A DNA stretch of 36,425 nucleotides from Chlamydiota bacterium (GTDB taxonomy: Bacteria; Chlamydiota; Chlamydiia; Chlamydiales; JAAKFR01): contig JAJFLY010000012.1 in the NCBI GenBank assembly GCA_021772455.1, positions 1 to 36,425 of the forward strand, in the 5' to 3' direction. Made by a program: the position numbers and the translations under genes. The notes under the pieces are model-generated. The model was given only the letters and a program-made list of their open reading frames with translations, was not told where the DNA came from and searched no databases. This document shows, in pieces, positions 1 to 7,472 of the stretch. Every line of letters starts with the position of its first letter. Within the stretch, counting starts at the first letter, position 1.

Positions 1-102
1 GACTACAATCAGGAAAGGCCACATACAAGCCTGAAAGGACTGAGTCCCCAGCAATTTTTGAATAGCATAAATGAGCAAAACAAGTGTAAATTAATCGCGT
101 AA
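1..102 (+). CDS. IS3-family transposase OrfB, C-terminal end (partial at window edge)
   Basis: The first 33 codons read open from base 1 and stop at TAA 100-102. The translation begins DYNQERPHTSLKGLSPQQFL, which is the hallmark C-terminal end of the IS3/IS150-type DDE integrase core (YNxxRPHxxLxxLTPxxF, just after the catalytic Glu). The rest of the gene lies outside the window. An IS-like right end follows the stop directly. Whether the complete element is intact or functional cannot be seen here. Confidence 0.85.
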   Translation, partial: DYNQERPHTSLKGLSPQQFLNSINEQNKCKLIA

Positions 103-141
103 CCTCCAGTCCTTGGTGGAGCTAATCATGGGGCAAGGTCA
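1..141 (+). mobile_element. Right end of an IS3-type insertion sequence
   Basis: The transposase stop at 102 is followed by about 39 bases ending in GGGGCAAGGTCA at 141. Read on the minus strand the end is TGACCTTGCCCC, which resembles the TGACCTGCCCCC-type termini of many IS3-family elements. The terminus is placed at 141 because the similarity to a second copy at 2833-2862 stops at the same base. The left end and any target duplication are outside the window. Confidence 0.7.
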
Positions 142-293
142 CAACCTGGCAAAGAATTGGAGTGGGTTGAAAAAATCGAAAAACAATACAGCAAAAGAAT
201 TTCTTGTTTTTTCTTGATAAAAATAAGGATCCAGACATACATTGCCTGTCTTAAAGAAAAATTAATCTTTCAAGACTTATAAAGGAGCAAAGC

Positions 294-608
294 ATGTCAG
301 GAATCAAGGGTAAAATTTTTAGTTTCTGCGCTATATTAATACTATGTTTTTCAGTTTGTTATGCATCTTCACCTCAGATGGATAATCAGCTGGGACTAAC
401 CAAAGCATATGTCACGCAGGATAACATATTTTTCCAAGATGATTGTATGTTGATTGTTGATGGTCAAAACGTGTTGTGTGTGAAAACACTTCATCAAGAT
501 TCTAGCGGTGTGTATTATTACCATGCTTCCTTGTATGGAAACTGTCCAAATGGACATCCTTATACTGCTGATGGAGGCTGTTTAGGTTATAATTGCCCCT
601 ATAATTAA
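294..608 (+). CDS. Small secreted Cys-rich protein, unknown function
   Basis: A 104-residue protein with a strong Shine-Dalgarno AAAGGAG at 281-287, six bases before the ATG. Residues 1-24 form a Sec signal peptide (basic start, hydrophobic core with ILILCFSVC, likely cleavage after YAS). The mature protein is about 80 residues and has six or so cysteines. Its last 25 residues carry CPNGHPYTADGGCLGYNCP, a spacing that could bind metal or form disulfides. I do not recognise a family. It is first in an AT-rich three-gene run of signal-peptide proteins (294-2809) right after an IS end. An envelope or exported role is inferred from the signal peptide and neighbours only. Confidence 0.75.
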   Translation: MSGIKGKIFSFCAILILCFSVCYASSPQMDNQLGLTKAYVTQDNIFFQDDCMLIVDGQNVLCVKTLHQDSSGVYYYHASLYGNCPNGHPYTADGGCLGYNCPYN

Positions 609-611
609 AAT

Positions 612-1574
612 ATGAAATATTACGTTGGCTTGATGAAAAAAACTCTCTGTCTATTCCTTTTTTTTTATACAAGCTTCATTCAGGCAGAAGAAATTCTGCC
701 TGAATGGCACAAATCCCTGAATAGGCTAAATTCAGAAGAGAAACTTTATCTTGAATCTTTTTTTTACACGATGCTTACCAATTCGGAAGGGGGCTTTGTG
801 CTTACAGGATCCAAGCCTGTTTGTATGGAAGGAATCTATTCTCCAGACAAGATCAATGTTGGACAAATCGGAACAAAACCCCATCGACGCTCGGTTGATT
901 TGTGTGAAGGGTATCGTATCTGGAAAAAATACTTCAAATCCATCCCTTCTCAAAAATTAATAGTATGTTGTAAAGACCATCCGGATCACGTGTACTCTGA
1001 TTGGGTACATTTAATGTGGATCAATCCTAAAAAATTGATTGAGGTGGTTGAAAATAACCTTCCACTATTTCAATATGTGCTTGGACCTCAGGTAACACCT
1101 ACTTCCTTTTTAGATTATTTAACTGATCCTTCTCAAGACATACCGCACGATTACACATTAACCGGTATTTTTTTGGGATTTGGATGTCAAAACGCTCTTT
1201 ACTATAGGCGATTAGAATTGATTCAAAAACAAATTTTTAGCAGGGAAACTCCTCCTCTTAAGCTTAAAAATGAACGGTTAAAGATTCCCAATCTTGGCTA
1301 CTTTGGATGCGATAAGATTGAGGCATTTGATACTGAACCAGCCTTTAGCTATTCAACTCTTCGTGAGGAATACCAAAGCATAGAGGAAATGGGTACTTCT
1401 TCAATCGAAACCTTCCCCTCATCTCTTTTCAAAATTCCTCTTTTTGCTGTTTATAAAAAAGATCAAGAGACAATCGATGTTCTTTTACGCTATCAAATGG
1501 ATAAGAAAGTGATCGAAAATCTCTTATTAAAACCAGATTTCCTAGAACAAACATTAAAATGTATTTTTGAATGA
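612..1574 (+). CDS. Secreted hypothetical protein
   Basis: A 320-residue protein starting three bases after the preceding stop. A second ATG at 633 gives a more classical signal peptide (MKKTLCLFLFFYTSFIQA, then EE) and may be the true start; neither start has a clear Shine-Dalgarno. The mature part has no transmembrane segment. Two conspicuous stretches are GGFVLTGSKPVCMEG near residues 59-73 and GIFLGFGCQNALYYRR near 185-200. The arrangement looks like a conserved family, but I cannot name it. The 3' end overlaps the next gene by four bases (ATGA at 1571-1574), so translation of the FKBP protein is probably coupled to this one. Base composition is clearly more AT-rich than the housekeeping genes downstream. 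Confidence 0.75.
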   Translation: MKYYVGLMKKTLCLFLFFYTSFIQAEEILPEWHKSLNRLNSEEKLYLESFFYTMLTNSEGGFVLTGSKPVCMEGIYSPDKINVGQIGTKPHRRSVDLCEGYRIWKKYFKSIPSQKLIVCCKDHPDHVYSDWVHLMWINPKKLIEVVENNLPLFQYVLGPQVTPTSFLDYLTDPSQDIPHDYTLTGIFLGFGCQNALYYRRLELIQKQIFSRETPPLKLKNERLKIPNLGYFGCDKIEAFDTEPAFSYSTLREEYQSIEEMGTSSIETFPSSLFKIPLFAVYKKDQETIDVLLRYQMDKKVIENLLLKPDFLEQTLKCIFE

Positions 1575-2809
1575 ATTTGTTAACTTTAACTCTATTTTTT
1601 TTACTCATTTCGCCTGCTAGTATATTTTCCGAAGAGAAGATTCCTTCAGCTTATTTGATTGCTGATCAAATTAAAAAAGGGCTCGAAAATCAAGAAGATA
1701 AATATATCTCTGCCTTAATATCTGGTATAGAAGCCAGAGAAGAAGGCATCTTACTTTCCTCCAATGAGCAGCGTGTCTATGCTCTTTACATAGAAAAACA
1801 AAGAGAGTTTCTTGCTCAAAAAAATCTACGTGAAGCCGAAAAGGGTATGAAATATCTTCAATCAAAGAAAAATGTGCATTCCATTGTACCATCGAAATTG
1901 GCCTATTCTACCATCAAGCGAGGTAATGGGGCTTTATTGACTCGAGAGTCTGGAAAAGTTTCTGTCAATTATTCTATTAAACAATTAGGAGACCATTTCC
2001 CCGAAACTGCAGCAAAGGGAAAAGAGCTCGATTTAACACAGGTAATCCCTGGACTTGCTCAAGGGATGCTTTCTATGCAAGAAGGAGAAATACGCACTAT
2101 CTACATTCACCCTGAATTGGCGTATCGAACCAATAATTTTGATCCCAATGTTGTCTTGGAAGCCACTGTTGAACTTATGCAGATCCTCCCTGGTCGGGTT
2201 GAAATACCCTCTCTTGGCGAAATCCCGCGTTTTGATTCTCCTGAAATTACGCAAGATGAATTAGATAAACTTCAACTGACAAATTACTATGTTCTAGGCT
2301 GGAAGCTATGGGATCATTTGAGATGGGGATACGAACTATTTAGCAAAGAGGATGTGATCTCATTTTTACGAAAAGAACCATTACAAATCACTCATTCAGA
2401 ATATTATGAAGAAATTAATAAAATCCATTGGATAATCTACCATCAACGTATTAAGGAAGAAAATAATGCCGCTGATGTCTATTTTAAAAGCCTGTCATCT
2501 CAACCTGATATAAAATGTCTTGCACCCGGCTATCTCTATTGCAGGACAAAAAAATTGAGAGAAATACCTTCCTCAGACTCTTTGCTGAAAGCAAAAATGA
2601 TGATTAAAGATAGAGAAGGCAAAATATTGCGCAATGAACGAACAGAGACTGTGAAAGTAGAGGAAGCAATAGAAGGATTAAAGAAGAGTTTGCCCTATTT
2701 GGTCTCACAAGAACCAGCAACTTTATTTATTCATCCAAAATGGGCATATCAAAATATTGATGGTCCTATGGGAGACACTCTATTAGTCATTGATGTAATG
2801 ATGGAGTAA
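1571..2809 (+). CDS. Secreted FKBP-type peptidyl-prolyl isomerase with two FKBP-like domains (Mip/FkpA-like)
   Basis: A 412-residue exported protein. Residues 1-20 are a signal peptide (cleavage near IFS, then EE). Residues about 27-100 match the helical FKBP N-terminal domain of Mip/FkpA (AYLIADQIKKGL, then a long helix with a YIEKQREF segment). Residues about 105-206 form an FKBP fold with the VIPG motif (157-161) and IHPELAYR in the active-site strand region. Residues about 310-412 look like a second, degraded FKBP domain (SLPYLVSQEPATLFIHPKWAY) without VIPG. The likely role is prolyl cis-trans isomerisation and folding of envelope proteins. Chlamydiae normally have a single-domain Mip-like protein, so this two-domain form is a divergent paralogue. 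It shares four bases with the gene before it. Confidence 0.8.
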   Translation: MNLLTLTLFFLLISPASIFSEEKIPSAYLIADQIKKGLENQEDKYISALISGIEAREEGILLSSNEQRVYALYIEKQREFLAQKNLREAEKGMKYLQSKKNVHSIVPSKLAYSTIKRGNGALLTRESGKVSVNYSIKQLGDHFPETAAKGKELDLTQVIPGLAQGMLSMQEGEIRTIYIHPELAYRTNNFDPNVVLEATVELMQILPGRVEIPSLGEIPRFDSPEITQDELDKLQLTNYYVLGWKLWDHLRWGYELFSKEDVISFLRKEPLQITHSEYYEEINKIHWIIYHQRIKEENNAADVYFKSLSSQPDIKCLAPGYLYCRTKKLREIPSSDSLLKAKMMIKDREGKILRNERTETVKVEEAIEGLKKSLPYLVSQEPATLFIHPKWAYQNIDGPMGDTLLVIDVMME

Positions 2810-2832
2810 GTGAAGGAAAATTTAGACATCTT

Positions 2833-2862
2833 CTTAGTGGAGCTAATCTAGGGGCAAGGTCA
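2833..2862 (+). repeat. Decayed second copy of the IS3-type right end
   Basis: These 30 bases match 112-141 at 27 positions, in the same orientation, and end at the same GGGGCAAGGTCA terminus. The differences are one base near the start and the swap of CAT for CTA. No transposase remnant precedes it; the FKBP gene ends 23 bases upstream. It is therefore an isolated IS end, either a relic of an older insertion or a duplicate made during transposition. Confidence 0.65.
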
Positions 2863-2899
2863 GTTGGGTGATAAGGGATGTTCCCAAAAAAGCATGCAT

Positions 2900-3096
2900 C
2901 CTCTAGATTATGGAACCTCTGATTAACTGCTTTTCCAGAGATTGTAGCAAATTTTTTGTCAGAAGCAAGGTTTGGAGTTCGAAGCAAACATTTGTGTGTT
3001 AGCGAGAACGAAAACGAGCTTCTGGCGAAAAAGAGGCCGCAAGATTCGGGAAATGAGTTGATCTGAGGTTCCTTAAGTAGGTTCATAATCTAGAGG
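2900..3096. repeat. MITE-like inverted-repeat element upstream of preP
   Basis: The left arm starts with CCTCTAGATTAT (2900-2911) followed by GGAACCTC (2912-2919). The right arm ends with ATAATCTAGAGG (3085-3096), the exact complement of the first 12 bases, preceded by GAGGTTCC (3065-3072). On the right side an extra 12 bases (3073-3084) separate the two matching blocks. Weaker complementarity continues about 25 bases inward. The interior (about 120 bases) encodes nothing convincing. The right tip supplies AGAGG (3092-3096), which lies seven bases before the preP ATG and probably acts as its Shine-Dalgarno. No transposase is present, so mobility would have to be supplied in trans. Confidence 0.55.
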
Positions 3097-3103
3097 TTTT
3101 TTT

Positions 3104-6043
3104 ATGCCACAAAAGTTTTCTGTAGGTGATTCGCTTGGGGATTTCGTCATCACTAAAGTGTCTGATATCGATGAGATCCAAACAACGTTGATCGAGCTTG
3201 AGCATCTCCCAAGTGGTGCGCAGGTCATACAGCTGGCAAATGACGACCAGGAAAACCTATTCAACCTCTCGTTCAAGACGTGGCCAGAAAAGTCTAATGG
3301 CGTCGCCCATGTGTTGGAGCATGTAATCTTATGCGGCTCTGAAAATTTTCCAGTGCGCGATCCATTTTTCTCGATGAACCGGCGTAGCCTTAACACTTTC
3401 ATGAATGCTCTTACCGGCGCCGATTTCACCTGCTATCCGGCTGCTTCCCAGGTCGAAGGTGACTTCTATAATCTTATGAAAGTCTATCTAGACGCTGTTT
3501 TTAAGCCGAAATTGACCAAAGAGAGCTTTTTGCAAGAGGGGCACCGCCTAGAATTTCTTGAGCCCGACGACCCGAATTCGCCTCTGTTATTTAAGGGAAT
3601 CGTTTTTAATGAGATGAAAGGGGCAATGGCAACGGGTGATGCGCGTTTATCGGAGGCGCTTATGCAAGGCTTATTGCCCGATTTAACCTACGGAGTGAAC
3701 TCTGGGGGCGATCCGAAAGAAATCCCGAACTTAACGTACGAGGATTTAAAACATTTTCATGAGCGCTTTTACCACCCAAGCCGCTGCCTATTTTTCTTTT
3801 ATGGAAATATTCCTTTGGAAAAAAATCTCCAATTTATCGAAGAGCAGACGCTAAAAGGGGTGAAAAAACTCCCCCCCCTTCCTCTTTTACCCAAACAGCC
3901 GCGCTTTAAGAAAGGGGTAGAAAAAACGCTTGGCTATCCCATTTCGGATGAGGATGAGGGGGAAGATAAGGCACTTTTTGGGATGTCGTGGCTTACGTGT
4001 AATATTCTAGAGCAAGTTGAGCTGATGGCCCTATGCATCCTCGATGTGATTTTGATGGGCACCGATGCGGCTCCGCTGAAAATGGCGTTGCTAAAATCGA
4101 ATCTGTGTAAGCAAACCGATTCGATGCTCGACACTGAGATGAGTGAGATCCCGTTCACACTCGTATGTAAAGGGTGCAAAGGGGAAGATGCTCAAAAAAT
4201 CGAAGATGTGATTCGCGAGGCAATCGAAAAACTGGTCCAAGAGGGCATTCCAAGCCACTTAATCGATGGAGCAATTCATCAAATCGAAATGGCGCGCACC
4301 GAAATTACAGGCAACTCTTCTCCATACGGCCTCCACCTCTACTTCCGTTCGGCCCTTCTTAAGCAACATGGGGGAAATCCAGAGGATGGCTTGCGCGTCC
4401 ATACTTTGTTTAACCAACTGCGCGAAAAGGTGAAAGACCCAAAATATCTCACAGGTCTAATTGAGAAGCATTTGCTACAAAATCCCCACTACGTTCGCAT
4501 TGCGATGCTTCCTGAAAAAAGTCTCGCTTTGGAAGAGATGAAAGAGGAACAAGAGCACTTAGCAAAAATCTGCACCTCGCTTAAGGATCCTGACGTGAAG
4601 GAGATTCTTAAGCAGGCAAAAAACTTGCAAAAAGAGGCCGCAGCGGAGGATCTCAGCGTCTTGCCTAAAGTCACTCTCAAAGATGTAGCACCACGTGGAC
4701 AAGAGTTCCCCTTAAAAGAGGAAAAGTGTGGCCCGTTTAAGCTCTATTACCACCCTTGTTTCACCAATGATCTTGTTTATGCCGATCTCGTATTCGACCT
4801 TCCCGCAATTTCAGAGGCCGATCTCCCCTACTTACGCCTTTTCTCGCTTATCCTCCCTCAAGTTGGGTGTGGAGGGCGTGACTACCGCCAAAATCTCGAA
4901 TACCAGCTCGAACATACGGGCGGAATTGGTGTTGCACTCGACCTTGGCATCCAAGTGGATAACCCTGGAAAAACACACCCCTCCTTAAGCATTCGCGGCA
5001 AAGCACTAAATCGCAAAATGGACAAGCTATTTCCTCTCTTTCGGGATTTAGTGATCAGTGCAGATTTTCAAGATATATCCCGCATTGAAGAGGTGTTAAA
5101 ACAACATTACCTGGGATTGGAAAGCAGCATCCAAAATAGCTCTCTGCGCTATGCGGTTAACCTCGCGGCATGTGGCCTCTCTGTACCTTCAACGATTGGA
5201 AATGCGTGGTATGGACTCGACTACTTTTACGCCCTCAAAAAAATTGTCGAAACATTCGAAAAGAAGCCCGAGACACTCATCTCTAAGCTTCAAGAGCTGC
5301 AACAACTTTGCCTCGGTTTAAAGGGAAGCTGTTTGGTCTTAAGTTGTGATCAAAAGACCGTGGATAAACTCAAACAAGAAAAGTTTTACGGGCTCACGGA
5401 GATCCCCTCAAAAATATTTTCTCCTTGGAATGGAGAGTATCCAGTTAAAAAGACCGAATCTCAAGGGCGAATTACCGCCTCCCCTGTCGCCTTTACAGCG
5501 TTGCTTTTTGAATCAGTATGTTATACCCACCCCGATGCGGCGGCACTAAGCATCGCCTCGGAAATCATGGAAAACAAAGTGCTGCACAAGCGGATTCGCG
5601 AACAAGGTGGTGCTTATGGTACTGGCGCTGTGAATGGCGTGTTATCAGGGCAGTTCTATTTCTATGCTTACCGTGATCCCCATCTGAAAACCTCTATCGA
5701 AGCTTTCCACGAGTCCATTCATGTGCTTGCAAAAGGTGAGTTTAAGGACTCGGATATCGAAGAGGCACAACTCGGTCTTTTCCAAGATCTCGACTCTCCG
5801 ACTCCCCCCGGATCGCGGGCAATGACCACGTTTGGACGTTTGCGTGGAAACCGCACTCCTGAAGCACGCCAGCTGTTTCGGGAGAGACTCCTAAAATTAT
5901 CCAAAAAAGAGATCGTAGAGGCTGTGAAAGAGCACTTGATCCCAGGAATTGAAAATGGGGTTTTGGTTGCGTTTGCTGGAAAAGAGTTTCTTGAAAAAGA
6001 AAATGAGCAGCTCAATAAACCGCTTCCCCTTTATCCAATTTGA
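3104..6043 (+). CDS. preP: Presequence protease-like M16C zinc metalloprotease
   Basis: A 979-residue cytosolic-type M16 protease. The inverted zinc motif HVLEH (residues 69-73) is followed by the PreP-type segment with CGSENFPVRDPFF and the downstream glutamate region (EGDFYNLMKVYLD). The C-terminal half carries RIREQGGAYGTGA, the Arg-Tyr substrate-binding region typical of M16C. Length fits the family (about 970-1000). There is no signal peptide, so it probably degrades peptides in the cytoplasm. It corresponds to C. trachomatis CT824, next to htrA there as well. Start: ATG at 3104 with AGAGG seven bases upstream, inside the tip of a repeat element. The M20 peptidase follows immediately, suggesting joint peptide turnover. 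Confidence 0.92.
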   Translation: MPQKFSVGDSLGDFVITKVSDIDEIQTTLIELEHLPSGAQVIQLANDDQENLFNLSFKTWPEKSNGVAHVLEHVILCGSENFPVRDPFFSMNRRSLNTFMNALTGADFTCYPAASQVEGDFYNLMKVYLDAVFKPKLTKESFLQEGHRLEFLEPDDPNSPLLFKGIVFNEMKGAMATGDARLSEALMQGLLPDLTYGVNSGGDPKEIPNLTYEDLKHFHERFYHPSRCLFFFYGNIPLEKNLQFIEEQTLKGVKKLPPLPLLPKQPRFKKGVEKTLGYPISDEDEGEDKALFGMSWLTCNILEQVELMALCILDVILMGTDAAPLKMALLKSNLCKQTDSMLDTEMSEIPFTLVCKGCKGEDAQKIEDVIREAIEKLVQEGIPSHLIDGAIHQIEMARTEITGNSSPYGLHLYFRSALLKQHGGNPEDGLRVHTLFNQLREKVKDPKYLTGLIEKHLLQNPHYVRIAMLPEKSLALEEMKEEQEHLAKICTSLKDPDVKEILKQAKNLQKEAAAEDLSVLPKVTLKDVAPRGQEFPLKEEKCGPFKLYYHPCFTNDLVYADLVFDLPAISEADLPYLRLFSLILPQVGCGGRDYRQNLEYQLEHTGGIGVALDLGIQVDNPGKTHPSLSIRGKALNRKMDKLFPLFRDLVISADFQDISRIEEVLKQHYLGLESSIQNSSLRYAVNLAACGLSVPSTIGNAWYGLDYFYALKKIVETFEKKPETLISKLQELQQLCLGLKGSCLVLSCDQKTVDKLKQEKFYGLTEIPSKIFSPWNGEYPVKKTESQGRITASPVAFTALLFESVCYTHPDAAALSIASEIMENKVLHKRIREQGGAYGTGAVNGVLSGQFYFYAYRDPHLKTSIEAFHESIHVLAKGEFKDSDIEEAQLGLFQDLDSPTPPGSRAMTTFGRLRGNRTPEARQLFRERLLKLSKKEIVEAVKEHLIPGIENGVLVAFAGKEFLEKENEQLNKPLPLYPI

Positions 6044-6060
6044 ACCCCCAATTGCCTAAA

Positions 6061-7431
6061 ATGCTAGATATTTCTGTATTACAAGAGCTGTTTGCAAAAC
6101 AAAAAGACGAGGTCTTTCAAGACTTTTTCTCTTTTTTGCGCTTTAAAAGCATCGCAACAGATCCGAACTATGATGACGAGGTCGAAGCCTGTGCCGATTG
6201 GGTGAGCAGCTATCTTAAAGGTTATGGCCTTTCAGTAGAAAAGTGGGAGACGGGGAGAGCTCCTGTCATTTTTGCTTCCGATCTGAGGGCTGGACCCGAA
6301 AAAGAGACGCTCCTTCTCTACTGCCACTACGATGTTCAACCTGTCGACCCCCTCGAGGAGTGGCTATCACCCCCTTTTGAACCAACAATTCGCGATGGTG
6401 AGGTTTATGCGCGAGGAGCTGTTGATAATAAAGGACAATGCTTCTACACCCTTGTCGCCATAAAAACCCTTCTCAAACAACTCGGCCAGCTCTCTGTAAA
6501 CCTGAAGATTGTAATCGAAGGAGAAGAAGAGAGTGGTAGCGTCGGACTTTCCAAAATTCTTGAAGAGAAAAGAGAAGCTTTGAAGGCTGACTATCTGCTA
6601 ATTGTCGATAGTGGAGTCTATAAGCTAGAGGAGCCGGCAATCACTTTAGGAGCGCGTGGAATTACATGCATGGAAGTAAGCGTCCAAGAAGCCGATTATG
6701 ATCTCCACTCTGGTATGGCCGGCGGAATGGCCTACAACCCTAATCGCGCACTTGCTGAAATGCTCTCCAAGCTCCATCATGAAGATGGGAGTGTCGCAAT
6801 TCCAGGATTTAACGATGAAGTGATTGAGATCGCTCCGAGAGAAAAAGAGGCGCTCTGCTTTAAGTTCGACCCCGTGCAATTTCACACCCTCTTTGGATTT
6901 GAACCGACGGGGATGGAAACAGGCTTTACCCCAACTGAAGCGTGCAGCCTCCGTCCTACCCTTGAAATCAACGGGATGTGGGGAGGCTATACAGGCCCTG
7001 GCTTTAAAACAATCGTCCCTGCAACAGCCCATGCAAAACTCTCATGCAGACTCGTCCCAGACCAAGTTCCTGAACGGATTACTGCGCTTGTTCGTGATTT
7101 TTTAATCAGCAATACACCTAAAGGATTAAAGACCAAAGTCGAAATCTTTAAGGGGAGCGGACGTGGTTTTCGCACCAATCCAGGCTCTCGCATCGCTCAA
7201 TTGATGACAGAAAGCTACACGCAGGTTTTTCAAAAGCCGTGCAAAAAGATTCTCATGGGGGGGACCATTCCGATCGCAGTTGAACTTGCAGAAACAGCCA
7301 AAGCAGAGATGCTTTTGGTCGGACTCGCCCTTCCTGGCGATCATATCCACGCCCCTAATGAACATTTTGGCCTCGATCGCTTTGAGCAAGGTTATTTGAC
7401 AATTTGCCGAACCCTTGAACTTTTCGGGTAA
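6061..7431 (+). CDS. M20 family metallodipeptidase (CNDP-like)
   Basis: A 456-residue protein from ATG 6061. A TTG at 6040 overlapping the preP stop would add seven residues, but neither start has a clear Shine-Dalgarno. M20 metal ligands are visible: the His in LLLYCHYDVQP (about residue 89), the Asp in GAVDNKGQ (about 122), the GEEESGS pair (about 155-157), the Asp in LIVDSGVY, and the late His in PGDHIHAPNEHF. The order and length (about 455) match dinuclear-zinc dipeptidases that hydrolyse short peptides in the cytosol. It follows preP by 17 bases and probably shares its transcript, so PreP oligopeptide products could be passed on to single amino acids. The htrA promoter overlaps its last codons. 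Confidence 0.88.
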   Translation: MLDISVLQELFAKQKDEVFQDFFSFLRFKSIATDPNYDDEVEACADWVSSYLKGYGLSVEKWETGRAPVIFASDLRAGPEKETLLLYCHYDVQPVDPLEEWLSPPFEPTIRDGEVYARGAVDNKGQCFYTLVAIKTLLKQLGQLSVNLKIVIEGEEESGSVGLSKILEEKREALKADYLLIVDSGVYKLEEPAITLGARGITCMEVSVQEADYDLHSGMAGGMAYNPNRALAEMLSKLHHEDGSVAIPGFNDEVIEIAPREKEALCFKFDPVQFHTLFGFEPTGMETGFTPTEACSLRPTLEINGMWGGYTGPGFKTIVPATAHAKLSCRLVPDQVPERITALVRDFLISNTPKGLKTKVEIFKGSGRGFRTNPGSRIAQLMTESYTQVFQKPCKKILMGGTIPIAVELAETAKAEMLLVGLALPGDHIHAPNEHFGLDRFEQGYLTICRTLELFG

Positions 7432-7443
7432 TCGAGATATAGT
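7415..7443 (+). promoter_or_regulatory. Putative sigma-66/sigma-70 promoter of htrA
   Basis: TTGAAC (7415-7420), a 17-base spacer, and TATAGT (7438-7443). The predicted transcript would start near 7450, about 22 bases before the htrA ATG. The -35 box lies inside the end of the M20 gene. Matches to the consensus hexamers are 4/6 and 5/6. Confidence 0.5.
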
Positions 7444-7472
7444 TCACACATCTACACATCTTGGAGATAGCA

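Noticed and set aside
2787-3086. 99-residue minus-strand frame before preP
   Set aside because: It spans an IS end and an inverted-repeat element and has no family resemblance, so it is a by-product of repeats.
3073-3429. 118-residue minus-strand frame opposite preP, and similar long antisense frames opposite other genes
   Set aside because: These mirror the codon pattern of the strong genes on the opposite strand and show no domain, signal peptide or ribosome binding site.
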